64,000 nucleotides of DNA from Ariolimax columbianus. Its lineage: Eukaryota > Mollusca > Gastropoda > Stylommatophora > Arionidae. The notes below the pieces were generated by a model. That model made no database searches and was not told the DNA's origin. It saw only the letters and a program-made list of their open reading frames with translations. The stretch is taken from contig JAVGWX010000004.1 of NCBI GenBank assembly GCA_036924085.1, positions 75,519,590 to 75,583,589 on the forward strand. Reading direction: 5' to 3'. The first letter of the stretch is position 1. The number at the start of each line of letters is the position of its first letter. Made by a program: the position numbers and the translations under genes. Shown here piece after piece: positions 1-12,479 of this stretch.

Positions 1-2890
1 GACGTAAAGTGTACCCACTGGTCAATTCTGTTTCAATTAGTATAAGCTATTGTGAGACGAAAAGTGTACCCACTGGTCAATTCTGCTTCAATTAGTATAA
101 ACTATTGTGAGACGAAAAGTGTACCCACTGGTCAATTCTGCTTCAATTAGTATAAACTATTGTGATACGAAAAGTGTACCCACTGGTCAACTCTGCTTCA
201 ATTAGTATAAGCTCTTGTGAGACGAAAAGTGTACCCACTGGTCAATTGTGCTTCAATTAGTATATACTATTGTGAGACGAAAGGTGTACCCACTGGTCAA
301 TTCTGCTTCAATTAGTATAAGCTCTTGTGAGACGAAAAGTGTACCCACTGGTCAATTCTGCTTCAATTAGTATAAGCTCTTGTGAGACGAAAAGTGTACC
401 CACTGGTCAATTCTGCTTCAATTAGTATAAACTATTGTGAGACGAAAAGTGTACCCACTGGTCAATTCTACTTCAATTAGTATAAACTATTGTGAGACGA
501 AAAGTGTACCCACTGGTCAATTCTGCTTCAATTAGTATAAACTATTGTGAGACGAAAAGTGTACCCACTGGTCAATTCTGCTTCAATTAGTATAAGCTCT
601 TGTGAGACGAAAAGTGTACCCACTGGTCAATTGTGCTTCAATTAGTATAAGCTATTGTGAGACAAAAAGTGTACCCACTGGTCAATTCTGCTTCAATTAG
701 TATAAGCTATTGTGAGACGAAAAGTGTACCCACTGGTCAATTCTGCTTCAATTAGTATAAACTATTGTGAGACGAAAAGTGTACCCACTGGTCAATTCTG
801 CTTCAATTAGTATAAACTATTGTGAGACGAAAAGTGTACCCACTGGTCAATTCTGTTTCAATTAGTATAAACTATTGTGAGACGAAAAGTGTACCCACTG
901 GTCAATTCTGCTTCAATTAGTTTAAGCTATTGTGAGACGAAAAGTGTACCCACTGGTCAATTCTGCTTCATTTAGTATAAGCGCTTGTGAGACGAAAAGT
1001 GTACCCACTGGTCAATTGTGTTTCAATTAGTATACACTATTGTGAGACGAAAAGTGTACCCACTGGTCAATTCCGCTTCAATTAGTATAAGCTCTTGTGA
1101 GACGAAAGGTGTACCCACTGGTCAACTCTGCTTCAATTAGTATAAGCTATTGTGAGACGAAAAGTGTACCCACTGGTCAATTCGGTTTCAATTAGTAAAA
1201 GCTATTGTGAGACGAAAAGTGTACCCCCTGGTCAATTCTGCTTCAATTAGTATAAGATATTGTGAGACGAAAAGTGTACCCACTGGTCAATTCTGCTTCA
1301 ATTAGTATAAACTATTGTGAGACGAAAAGTGTACCCACTGGTCAATTCTGCTTCAATTAGTATAAGCTCTTGTGAGACGAAAAGTGTACCCACTGGTCAA
1401 TTGTGTTTCAATTAGTATAAGCTCTTGTGAGACGAAAAGTGTACCCACTGGTCAACTCTGCTTCAATTAGTATAAGCTATTGTGAGACGTAAAGTGTACC
1501 CACTGGTCAATTCTGTTTCAATTAGTATAAGCTATTGTGAGACGAAAAGTGTACCCACTGGTCAATTCTGCTTCAATTAGTATAAACTATTGTGAGACGA
1601 AAAGTGTACCCACTGGTCAATTCTGCTTCAATTAGTATAAACTATTGTGATACGAAAAGTGTACCCACTGGTCAACTCTGCTTCAATTAGTATAAGCTCT
1701 TGTGAGACGAAAAGTGTACCCACTGGTCAATTGTGCTTCAATTAGTATATACTATTGTGAGACGAAAGGTGTACCCACTGGTCAATTCTGCTTCAATTAG
1801 TATAAGCTCTTGTGAGACGAAAAGTGTACCCACTGGTCAATTCTGCTTCAATTAGTATAAGCTCTTGTGAGACGAAAAGTGTACCCACTGGTCAATTCTG
1901 CTTCAATTAGTATAAACTATTGTGAGACGAAAAGTGTACCCACTGGTCAATTCTACTTCAATTAGTATAAACTATTGTGAGACGAAAAGTGTACCCACTG
2001 GTCAATTCTGCTTCAATTAGTATAAACTATTGTGAGACGAAAAGTGTACCCACTGGTCAATTCTGCTTCAATTAGTATAAGCTCTTGTGAGACGAAAAGT
2101 GTACCCACTGGTCAATTGTGCTTCAATTAGTATAAGCTATTGTGAGACAAAAAGTGTACCCACTGGTCAATTCTGCTTCAATTAGTATAAGCTATTGTGA
2201 GACGAAAAGTGTACCCACTGGTCAATTCTGCTTCAATTAGTATAAACTATTGTGAGACGAAAAGTGTACCCACTGGTCAATTCTGCTTCAATTAGTATAA
2301 ACTATTGTGAGACGAAAAGTGTACCCACTGGTCAATTCTGTTTCAATTAGTATAAACTATTGTGAGACGAAAAGTGTACCCACTGGTCAATTCTGCTTCA
2401 ATTAGTTTAAGCTATTGTGAGACGAAAAGTGTACCCACTGGTCAATTCTGCTTCATTTAGTATAAGCGCTTGTGAGACGAAAAGTGTACCCACTGGTCAA
2501 TTGTGTTTCAATTAGTATACACTATTGTGAGACGAAAAGTGTACCCACTGGTCAATTCCGCTTCAATTAGTATAAGCTCTTGTGAGACGAAAGGTGTACC
2601 CACTGGTCAACTCTGCTTCAATTAGTATAAGCTATTGTGAGACGAAAAGTGTACCCACTGGTCAATTCGGTTTCAATTAGTAAAAGCTATTGTGAGACGA
2701 AAAGTGTACCCCCTGGTCAATTCTGCTTCAATTAGTATAAGATATTGTGAGACGAAAAGTGTACCCACTGGTCAATTCTGCTTCAATTAGTATAAACTAT
2801 TGTGAGACGAAAAGTGTACCCACTGGTCAATTCTGCTTCAATTAGTATAAGCTCTTGTGAGACGAAAAGTGTACCCACTGGTCAATTGTG
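1..2890. repeat. 27-unit (1485-bp) higher-order repeat, two copies
   Basis: The block 1-1485 is repeated from 1486. Diagnostic variants recur at exactly +1485: GACGTAAAG at 1 and 1486, the GATACGA variant at 165 and 1650, GACAAAAAG at 661 and 2146, and GTACCCCCTG at 1221 and 2706. I saw no differences in the stretches I compared base by base. The match ends near 2890, where CTTCAATTAG becomes CTTAAATTAG. This is a recent segmental duplication inside the satellite, or possibly an assembly duplication. Confidence 0.93.
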
Positions 2891-5800
2891 CTTAAATTAG
2901 TATAAGCTCTTGTGAGACGAAATGTGTACCCACTGGTCAATTGTGTTTCAATTAGTATAAGCTATTGTGAGATTAAAAGTGTTCCCACTGGTCAATTCTG
3001 CTTCAATTAGTATAAACTATTGTGAGACGAAAAGTGTACCCACTGGTCAATTCTGCTTCAATTAGTAAAAGCTATTGTGAGACGAAAAGTGTACCCACTG
3101 GTCAATTCTGCTTCAATTAGTATAAGCTATTGTGAGACGAAAAGTGTACCCACTGGTCAATTGTGCTTCAATTAGTATAAGCTATTGTGAGACGAAAAGT
3201 GTACCCACTGGTCAATTCTGCTTCATTTAGTATAAGCGCTTCTGAGACGAAAAGTGTACCCACTGGTCAATTGTGTTTCAATTAGTATACACTATTGTGA
3301 GACGAAAAGTGTACCCACTGGTCAATTCCGCTTCAATTAGTATAAGCTCTTGTGAGACGAAAAGTGTACCCACTGGTCAACTCTGCTTCAATTAGTATAA
3401 GCTATTGTGAGACGAAAAGTGTACCCACTGGTCAATTCGGTTTCAATTAGTAAAAGCTATTGTGAGACGAAAAGTGTACCCACTGGTCAATTCTGCTTCA
3501 ATTAGTATAAGCTATTGTGAGACGAAAAGTGTACCCACTGGTCAATTCTGCTTCAATTAGTATAAACTATTGTGAGACGAAAAGTGTACCCACTGGTCAA
3601 TTCTGCTTCAATTAGTATAAGCTATTGTGAGACGAAAAGTGTACACACTGGTCAATTCTGCTTCAATTAGTATAAGCTCTTGTGAGACGAAAAGTGTACC
3701 CACTGGTCAATTGTGCTTAAATTAGTATAAGCTCTTGTGAGACGAAATGTGTACCCACTGGTCAATTCTGTTTCAATTAGTATAAGCTATTGTGAGATTA
3801 AAAGTGTTCCCACTGGTCAATTCTGCTTCAATTAGTATAAACTATTGTGAGACGAAAAGTGTACCCACTGGTCAATTCTGCTTCAATTAGTAAAAGCTAT
3901 TGTGAGACGAAAAGTGTACCCACTGGTCAATTCTGCTTCAATTAGTATAAGCTCTTGTGAGACGAAAAGTGTACCCACTGGTCAATTCTGCTTCAATTAG
4001 TATATACTATTGTGAGACGAAAGGTGTACCCACTGGTCAATTCTGCTTCAATTAGTATAAGCTATTGTGGGACGAAAAGTGTACCCACTGGTCAATTCTG
4101 CTTCAATTAGTATAAACTATTGTGAGACGAAAAGTGTACCCACTGATCAATTCTGCTTCAATTAGTATAAGCTATTGTGAGACGAAAAGTGTACCCACTG
4201 GTCAATTCTGCTTCAATTAGTATAAGCTATTGTGAGACGAAAAGTGTACCCACTGGTCAATTCTGCTTCAATTAGTATAAACTATTGTGAGACGAAAAGT
4301 GTACCCACTGGTTAATTCTGCTTCAATTAGTATAAACTATTGTGAGACGAAAAGTGTACCCACTGGTCAATTCTGCTTCAATTAGTTTAAGCTATTGTGA
4401 GACGAAAAGTGTACCCACTGGTCAATTCTGCTTCATTTAGTATAAGCGCTTGTGAGACGAAAAGTGTACCCACTGGTCAATTGTGTTTCAATTAGTATAC
4501 ACTATTGTGAGACGAAAAGTGTACCCACTGGTCAATTCTGCTTCAATTAGTATAAGCTCTTGTGAGACGAAAAGTGTACCCACTGGTCAACTCTGCTTCA
4601 ATTAGTTTAAGCTATTGTGAGACGAAAAGTGTACCCACTGGTCAATTCTGCTTCAATTAGTTTAAGCTATTGTGAGACGAAAAGTGTACCCACTGGTCAA
4701 TTGTGCTTCAATTAGTATAAGCTATTGTGAGACGAAAAGTGTACCCACTGGTCAATTCTGCTTCAATTAGTATAAACTATTGTGAGACGAAAAGTGTACC
4801 CACTGGTCAATTCTGCTTCAATTAGTATAAGCTATTGTGAGACGAAAAGTGTACACACTGGTCAATTCTGCTTCAATTAGTATAAGCTCTTGTGAGACGA
4901 AAAGTGTACCCACTGGTCAATTGTGCTTAAATTAGTATAAGCTATTGTGGGACGAAAAGTGTACCCACTGGTCAATTCTGCTTCAATTAGTATAAACTAT
5001 TGTGAGACGAAAAGTGTACCCACTGATCAATTCTGCTTCAATTAGTATAAGCTATTGTGAGACGAAAAGTGTACCCACTGGTCAATTCTGCTTCAATTAG
5101 TATAAGCTATTGTGAGACGAAAAGTGTACCCACTGGTCAATTCTGCTTCAATTAGTATAAACTATTGTGAGACGAAAAGTGTACCCACTGGTTAATTCTG
5201 CTTCAATTAGTATAAACTATTGTGAGACGAAAAGTGTACCCACTGGTCAATTCTGCTTCAATTAGTTTAAGCTATTGTGAGACGAAAAGTGTACCCACTG
5301 GTCAATTCTGCTTCATTTAGTATAAGCGCTTGTGAGACGAAAAGTGTACCCACTGGTCTATTGTGTTTCAATTAGTATACACTATTGTGAGACGAAAAGT
5401 GTACCCACTGGTCAATTCTGCTTCAATTAGTATAAGCTCTTGTGAGACGAAAAGTGTACCCACTGGTCAACTCTGCTTCAATTAGTTTAAGCTATTGTGA
5501 GACGAAAAGTGTACCCACTGGTCAATTCTGCTTCAATTAGTTTAAGCTATTGTGAGACGAAAAGTGTACCCACTGGTCAATTCTGCTTCAATTAGTATAA
5601 GCTATTGTGAGACGAAAAGTGTACCCACTGGTCAATTCTGCTTCAATTAGTATAAACTATTGTGAGACGAAAAGTGTACCCACTGGTCAATTCTGTTTCA
5701 ATTAGTATAAGCTATTGTGAGACGAAAAGTGTACCCACTGGTCAATTCTGCTTCAATTAGTATAAACTATTGTGAGACGAAAAGTGTACCCACTGGTCAA

Positions 5801-8700
5801 TTCTGCTTCAATTAGTATAAGCTCTTGTGAGACGAAAAGTGTACCCACTGGTCAATTGTGCTTAAATTAGTATAAGCTCTTGTGAGACGAAATGTGTACC
5901 CACTGGTCAATTGTGTTTCAATTAGTATAAGCTATTGTGAGATTAAAAGTGTTCCCACTGGTCAATTCTGCTTCAATTAGTATAAACTATTGTGAGACGA
6001 AAAGTGTACCCACTGGTCAATTCTGCTTCAATTAGTAAAAGCTATTGTGAGACGAAAAGTGTACCCACTGGTCAATTCTGCTTCAATTAGTATAAGCTAT
6101 TGTGAGACGAAAAGTGTACCCACTGGTCAATTGTGCTTCAATTAGTATAAGCTATTGTGAGACGAAAAGTGTACCCACTGGTCAATTCTGCTTCATTTAG
6201 TATAAGCGCTTCTGAGACGAAAAGTGTACCCACTGGTCAATTGTGTTTCAATTAGTATACACTATTGTGAGACGAAAAGTGTACCCACTGGTCAATTCCG
6301 CTTCAATTAGTATAAGCTCTTGTGAGACGAAAAGTGTACCCACTGGTCAACTCTGCTTCAATTAGTATAAGCTATTGTGAGACGAAAAGTGTACCCACTG
6401 GTCAATTCGGTTTCAATTAGTAAAAGCTATTGTGAGACGAAAAGTGTACCCACTGGTCAATTCTGCTTCAATTAGTATAAGCTATTGTGAGACGAAAAGT
6501 GTACCCACTGGTCAATTCTGCTTCAATTAGTATAAACTATTGTGAGACGAAAAGTGTACCCACTGGTCAATTCTGCTTCAATTAGTATAAGCTATTGTGA
6601 GACGAAAAGTGTACACACTGGTCAATTCTGCTTCAATTAGTATAAGCTCTTGTGAGACGAAAAGTGTACCCACTGGTCAATTGTGCTTAAATTAGTATAA
6701 GCTCTTGTGAGACGAAATGTGTACCCACTGGTCAATTCTGTTTCAATTAGTATAAGCTATTGTGAGATTAAAAGTGTTCCCACTGGTCAATTCTGCTTCA
6801 ATTAGTATAAACTATTGTGAGACGAAAAGTGTACCCACTGGTCAATTCTGCTTCAATTAGTAAAAGCTATTGTGAGACGAAAAGTGTACCCACTGGTCAA
6901 TTCTGCTTCAATTAGTATAAGCTCTTGTGAGACGAAAAGTGTACCCACTGGTCAATTCTGCTTCAATTAGTATATACTATTGTGAGACGAAAGGTGTACC
7001 CACTGGTCAATTCTGCTTCAATTAGTATAAGCTATTGTGGGACGAAAAGTGTACCCACTGGTCAATTCTGCTTCAATTAGTATAAACTATTGTGAGACGA
7101 AAAGTGTACCCACTGATCAATTCTGCTTCAATTAGTATAAGCTATTGTGAGACGAAAAGTGTACCCACTGGTCAATTCTGCTTCAATTAGTATAAGCTAT
7201 TGTGAGACGAAAAGTGTACCCACTGGTCAATTCTGCTTCAATTAGTATAAACTATTGTGAGACGAAAAGTGTACCCACTGGTTAATTCTGCTTCAATTAG
7301 TATAAACTATTGTGAGACGAAAAGTGTACCCACTGGTCAATTCTGCTTCAATTAGTTTAAGCTATTGTGAGACGAAAAGTGTACCCACTGGTCAATTCTG
7401 CTTCATTTAGTATAAGCGCTTGTGAGACGAAAAGTGTACCCACTGGTCAATTGTGTTTCAATTAGTATACACTATTGTGAGACGAAAAGTGTACCCACTG
7501 GTCAATTCTGCTTCAATTAGTATAAGCTCTTGTGAGACGAAAAGTGTACCCACTGGTCAACTCTGCTTCAATTAGTTTAAGCTATTGTGAGACGAAAAGT
7601 GTACCCACTGGTCAATTCTGCTTCAATTAGTTTAAGCTATTGTGAGACGAAAAGTGTACCCACTGGTCAATTGTGCTTCAATTAGTATAAGCTATTGTGA
7701 GACGAAAAGTGTACCCACTGGTCAATTCTGCTTCAATTAGTATAAACTATTGTGAGACGAAAAGTGTACCCACTGGTCAATTCTGCTTCAATTAGTATAA
7801 GCTATTGTGAGACGAAAAGTGTACACACTGGTCAATTCTGCTTCAATTAGTATAAGCTCTTGTGAGACGAAAAGTGTACCCACTGGTCAATTGTGCTTAA
7901 ATTAGTATAAGCTATTGTGGGACGAAAAGTGTACCCACTGGTCAATTCTGCTTCAATTAGTATAAACTATTGTGAGACGAAAAGTGTACCCACTGATCAA
8001 TTCTGCTTCAATTAGTATAAGCTATTGTGAGACGAAAAGTGTACCCACTGGTCAATTCTGCTTCAATTAGTATAAGCTATTGTGAGACGAAAAGTGTACC
8101 CACTGGTCAATTCTGCTTCAATTAGTATAAACTATTGTGAGACGAAAAGTGTACCCACTGGTTAATTCTGCTTCAATTAGTATAAACTATTGTGAGACGA
8201 AAAGTGTACCCACTGGTCAATTCTGCTTCAATTAGTTTAAGCTATTGTGAGACGAAAAGTGTACCCACTGGTCAATTCTGCTTCATTTAGTATAAGCGCT
8301 TGTGAGACGAAAAGTGTACCCACTGGTCTATTGTGTTTCAATTAGTATACACTATTGTGAGACGAAAAGTGTACCCACTGGTCAATTCTGCTTCAATTAG
8401 TATAAGCTCTTGTGAGACGAAAAGTGTACCCACTGGTCAACTCTGCTTCAATTAGTTTAAGCTATTGTGAGACGAAAAGTGTACCCACTGGTCAATTCTG
8501 CTTCAATTAGTTTAAGCTATTGTGAGACGAAAAGTGTACCCACTGGTCAATTCTGCTTCAATTAGTATAAGCTATTGTGAGACGAAAAGTGTACCCACTG
8601 GTCAATTCTGCTTCAATTAGTATAAACTATTGTGAGACGAAAAGTGTACCCACTGGTCAATTCTGTTTCAATTAGTATAAGCTATTGTGAGACGAAAAGT
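2743..8700. repeat. 54-unit (2970-bp) higher-order repeat, two copies
   Basis: The block from about 2743 to 5730 recurs from about 5713 to 8700 with a period of 2970 bp, twice the 1485-bp period of the left part. Matching rare variants include GATTAAAAGTGTTCCC at 2971 and 5941, TCTGAGACG at 3241 and 6211, GTACACACTG at 3641 and 6611, the GTGG variant at 4070 and 7040, GGTTAATTC at 4310 and 7280, and GGTCTATTG at 5356 and 8326. Shorter shared blocks inside it have spacings of 825, 880 and 1210 bp, all multiples of 55, pointing to repeated unequal exchange. Confidence 0.9.
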
Positions 8701-10095
8701 GTACACACTGGTCAATTCTGCTTCAATTAGTATAAGCTCTTGTGAGACGAAAAGTGTACCCACTGGTCAATTGTGCTTAAATTAGTATAAGCTCTTGTGA
8801 GACGAAATGTGTACCCACTGGTCAATTCTGTTTCAATTAGTATAAGCTATTGTGAGATTAAAAGTGTTCCCACTGGTCAATTCTGCTTCAATTAGTATAA
8901 ACTATTGTGAGACGAAAAGTGTACCCACTGGTCAATTCTGCTTCAATTAGTAAAAGCTATTGTGAGACGAAAAGTGTACCCACTGGTCAATTCTGCTTCA
9001 ATTAGTATAAGCTATTGTGAGACGAAAAGTGTACCCACTGGTCAATTGTGCTTCAATTAGTATAAGCTATTTTGAGACGAAAAGTGTACCCACTGATCAA
9101 TTGTGCTTCAATTAGTAAAAGCTATTGTGAGACGAAAACTGTACCCACTGGTCAATTCTGCTTCAATTAGTATAAACTATTGTGAGACGAAAAGTGTACA
9201 CACTGGTCAATTCTGCTTCAATTAGTAAAAGCTATTGTGAGACGAAAAGTGTACCCACTGGTCAATTCTGCTTCAATTAGTATAAGCTCTTGTGAGACGA
9301 AAAGTGTACCCACTGGTCAATTGTGCTTCAATCAGTATATACTATTGTGAGACGAAAGGTGTACCCACTGGTCAATTCTGCTTCAATTAGTATAAGCTAT
9401 TGTGAGACGAAAAGTGTACCCACTGGTCAATTGTGCTTCAATTAGTATAAGCTATTGTGAGACGAAAAGTGTACCCACTGATCAATTCTGCTTCAATTAG
9501 TATAAGCTATTGTGAGACGAAAAGTGTACCCACTGATCAATTCTGCTTCAATTAGTATAAGCTATTGTGAGACGAAAAGTGTACCCACTGGTCAATTGTG
9601 CTTCAATTAGTATATACTATTGTGAGACGAAAGGTGTACCCACTGGTCAATTCTGCTTCAATTAGTATAAGCTATTGTGAGACGAAAAGTGTACCCACTG
9701 GTCAATTCTGCTTCAATTAGTATAAATTATTGTGAGACGAAAAGTGTACCCACTGGTCAATTGTTTTTCAATTAGTATAAACTATTGTGAGACGAAAAGT
9801 GTACCCACTGGTCAATTCTGCTTCAATTAGTATAAGCTCTTGTGAGACGAAAAGTGTACCCACTGGTCAATTCTGTTTCAATTAGTATAAGCTATTGTGA
9901 GACGAAAAGTGTACCCACTGGTCAATTCTGCTTCAATTAGTATAAGCTATTGTGAGACGAAAAGTGTACCCACTGGTCAATTCTGCTTCAATTAGTATAA
10001 GCTCTTGAACCAGCTGCGAGTTGGATTATAACAATAATTGACATTACTACCAGGAGCTCATCTTCATACAAGCATTATTTGTTCTAAAAGTTCCC

Positions 10096-10184
10096 ACAGT
10101 TGTTGTTATTGTTGATGTTGTTGTTATTGTTGATGTTGTTGTTATTGTTGATGTTGTTGTCGATGTTGTTATTGATGTTGTTAT
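10096..10184. repeat. GTT-rich microsatellite (18-bp period)
   Basis: The phrase GTTGTTATTGTTGATGTT repeats about four times, grading into shorter GTT/GAT repeats. It directly abuts a dispersed repeat whose other copies also have a GTTGTT stretch (CAACAA on the opposite strand) on the same side. It is therefore best read as the expanded tail of that element. Confidence 0.85.
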
Positions 10185-10520
10185 TATATCGAATGCCCAC
10201 GATGAGTATGTTTACTCTTTTGTGCCCCCCGAAAAGGACGTTCAGTGGCGGGTTGCAGTACATTTCCTCAGATCCCGAGCGTGCTGATGAAGGTGGACCT
10301 GGATCTTCCAGGTGGCTGTAATTTGCTTTGCTTCTTCTGGGTGCCCTCACTACCACCGGGGATCACGTCGATCCCCTACCTCGTTAGCCCGGCTGCCAGG
10401 GAGAACAGTTCCAGGGAGGATTGCGATAAAGTCGAGGTGCGGTCATTAATTTTTGCCTGCCCCTGACTAGCATGTTTGATCATTATGTTTTGCCTGACCA
10501 GACGTTAGTCACTCTCCGCC
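10185..10520 (-). mobile_element. CAA-tailed dispersed repeat, copy A
   Basis: This is one of seven full or partial copies of an undescribed (to me) dispersed repeat of about 300 bp. The others lie near 19.8-20.3, 38.7, 40.2-40.5, 41.8, 45.9 and 57.4-57.8 kb. Shared landmarks, read with the CAA tail at the 3' end, are TTAGTCAGGGTCAGGCAAAA, GCCTGGCTAACGAGG, a short imperfect palindrome GGGATCGACGTGATCCC, CCACCTTCATCAGCA, GCAACCCGCCACT and CTCATTGTGGGCATT followed by CAACAAC. There is no coding capacity and no clear A/B box pair. It may be a SINE of unusual origin or the 3' UTR of a LINE. Confidence 0.75.
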
Positions 10521-10689
10521 CTCTCCCCCACAGTTGTCAAACTCTCTCACCTGTGAAATGCACTAAGCGAGGTAACTGCCAGAAAGCGAACTACATTTCA
10601 GTAGCTACCAATCAAATGTGATGTACTGCAGTAAGAGAAAACAAATAAGCTTTTAAAAAGTGGCAAAGATTGCAAACAAGAATAGATTT

Positions 10690-10918
10690 CAATCACAGAG
10701 AAAAAAAAAGACCCATCCAGAAGAGACCAGAACCAACCAAACACAAACTATCACACCCTTGACAGACAGGGGCAGATCAACATTTTTCGACTCAGGACAC
10801 GAACGACATGGCACTACACACTGATTGAACCCATTTAGAAGCATAACCTATTTGCGTCACTACTATTCATACTGTCAGCGGGGCGCATGTACTGCAGGAC
10901 TGTTCCCTGCATGACCAG
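10690..10918 (+). pseudogene. LINE ORF2 C-terminal remnant (after RNase H)
   Basis: Forward translation gives LDRQGQINIFRLRT, then after stops and shifts GAHVLQDCSLHDQ at 10880-10918. These match the C-terminal end of RNase H-bearing LINE polyproteins, where a polar FRLRTGH motif precedes a Cys/His knuckle. Related copies at 40.6-41.1 kb (plus) and 58.9-59.3 kb (minus) carry the same LDRDGQT-FRLRT block. Only the 3' part survives, with at least one frameshift and one stop, as expected for an old 5'-truncated insertion. Confidence 0.7.
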
Positions 10919-11930
10919 TTAAGTTCAGTTCATCCCGTAACCCATGAGGTAGTTGACGTACACTTGAAGACACTCCCACAATTCCCCGCCATCTTTCTCT
11001 GTCCGCTGCCGCCAGTCGTGCCTCACCGGGACGAAGGTTTGACCACTCAGTGATGTCTGCAGATCTCTTCTTTGGACGTCAGCGTCCTCTCTTTCCTAGT
11101 ACGAAACCATGCAGTATGGAATGTGTAATTCTGCTGGACCTCGTGACGTGACTATACCAAGACATCGTTCGCCGCTTGATAGCTGTGAAGAGATCATCAA
11201 AAGGCTAAATTGCGTTTTCCACTCTGTCGTATTTCTACGTTCGTGACACGATCCTTACATGTAACATTTAAGAATCTTCTAAAGCACCTCAGTTCTATTG
11301 CATGTATTCTGCACTGGATATCCGCAGTAATGGTCCAAGCCTCACAGGCATACCCAAATATTGAGAGCACCAATGAGCGCATTAGTCTAACGTTTATGCT
11401 GAGGGCGAGCCGCTTATCCTGCCATACGGGTTTCAAACGCCTAAGCGTCAATTATCTTAAGCTGCGAGCCCTTGTCACTGAACAGTGATTCCAGATACTT
11501 TAACTTGTGTGCAACTTCCAGTTTCTGACCATTTACTTTTATCACAGATGTAAATTCTTCCGTTTTATTAGTCAACAGTTTTGTTTTCTGTGCATTTATC
11601 CCCATGCCATAGCTCTGTCCAATCTACCAATCAGCTCCTGGAGTTCCGTTTCCGTGCCTGTCAGACCATCTATACCATCTGCAAATCGTAGGTTTGTTAT
11701 CGTCATCTAGTCTGACTGTACCAACATGTCCCTCCAGGGCCGCCACCATTATTATTTCCAAGAATACATTGAAGAGTGTTGGAGAGAGAACAACCCTGTC
11801 TCACCCCAACAGATGTGCGGAACTATTCGCCTCGTATTCGGTCTACAGAAACTGCACTCGATGCCTTCTCATAAAGGTTCTCAATTACCTTCACAATATT
11901 ACTATTGATCTTACAATCTTCATGGCCAGT
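10919..11930 (-). pseudogene. RTE-like LINE, 5'-truncated RT and C-terminus
   Basis: The minus strand encodes, with several frameshifts, the end of a LINE polyprotein. In order these are ENLYEKASSAVSV, the RT motif VGVRQGCSLSPTLF (11.8 kb), a decayed motif-C neighbourhood (LRFADGIDGLTGTE, near 11.67 kb), a thumb segment KLKYLESLFSDKG, and the C-terminal block LSIFGYACEAWTITADIQ with CKDRVTNVEIRQ (11.2-11.45 kb). The catalytic YADD/FADD is altered to FADG. The 3' end at 10919 is a TGAACTGAACTTAAC repeat immediately after the coding region. Short tandem-repeat tails are a hallmark of the RTE clade. The 5' end is truncated near 11930. Sister copies are at 16.1 and 26 kb. Confidence 0.88.
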
Positions 11931-12035
11931 CAGGAAGAAATATTAGCACAAAGATTACAACTAAAAACTGCACGCAGCTCAAGAGTACATCCAAGCACTG
12001 TCCGAGTTCATCACGGGAACTCCATTAAGACTAGA

Positions 12036-12175
12036 GACAATCCTTATCTGGACTACAGACAAGCCTTATCTGGACTACACACAATCGTTATTTGGACTGC
12101 AGACAATCCTTATCTGGACTCAAGACAATCGTTATTTGGACTGCAGACAAGCCTTATCTGGACTACATACATTCT
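12036..12175. repeat. 22-bp minisatellite, left piece
   Basis: About six 22-bp units of the form CCTTATCTGGACTACAGACAA run in register. Related degenerate units (CAATCATTCTCCAGTTACAGA) reappear at 14.35-14.55, 15.6-16.08 and 17.05-17.23 kb. The pieces look like one old array broken up by LINE insertions. The fortuitous ORFs across it are artefacts of the repeat. Confidence 0.85.
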
Positions 12176-12279
12176 TTTTCGTGGTTACATTATTTATCAG
12201 GTATATTCTTCCTTCTTCGAATTCTATTATATATTTTAATGCAACAGCACCAAGAGTTTGCATCTAAACGCCAATCTCT

Positions 12280-12479
12280 TCACAAAATATATACCACCAA
12301 TCCTTCAAAAAATAAAAACAAGAAACCATTCCCAAAATAGAGACAAAACGACCCTTCACAAAATAGAGATTACCAACCTTTCACAAAACAGAGATTAACA
12401 ACCTTTCACAAAATAGAGATTAACAACCTTTCACAAAATATAGACTAACGACCCTTCACAAAATAGAGACCAACGAACC
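12280..12479. repeat. 25-bp AT-rich minisatellite
   Basis: Units of about 25 bp (AAAATAGAGATTAACAACC followed by TTTCAC) are repeated around seven times. They are degenerate at the left edge and clean around 12350-12470. No coding or regulatory content is seen. Confidence 0.85.

Larger units (their letters stand above)
1..10007. repeat. 55-bp satellite array, about 182 units
   Basis: A single 55-bp unit is repeated head to tail from the first base of the window to about 10007. A typical unit begins GACGAAAAGTGTACCC and ends ACTATTGTGA. Unit starts fall at 1 + 55n: unit 2 starts at 56, unit 28 at 1486 and the last at 9956, so net length is preserved over the whole array. Variation is almost entirely substitution at a few recurring sites, for example GCTCTTG, GCTATTG or ACTATTG near the end, CTTAAATTAG for CTTCAATTAG, and GTACACACTG for GTACCCACTG. 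Because 55 is not a multiple of three, every frame is closed quickly and no long ORF exists. The left boundary lies outside the window. Such arrays are common in pericentromeric, subtelomeric or interstitial heterochromatin; which applies here cannot be told. Confidence 0.98.

Noticed and set aside
1..10007. CRISPR-like repeat array
   Set aside because: The 55-bp units are contiguous with no unique spacers, and the context is eukaryotic. It is a satellite.
1..10007. Calling the array a centromere
   Set aside because: No chromatin or cytological evidence is available; sequence alone cannot separate centromeric, pericentromeric and interstitial satellites.
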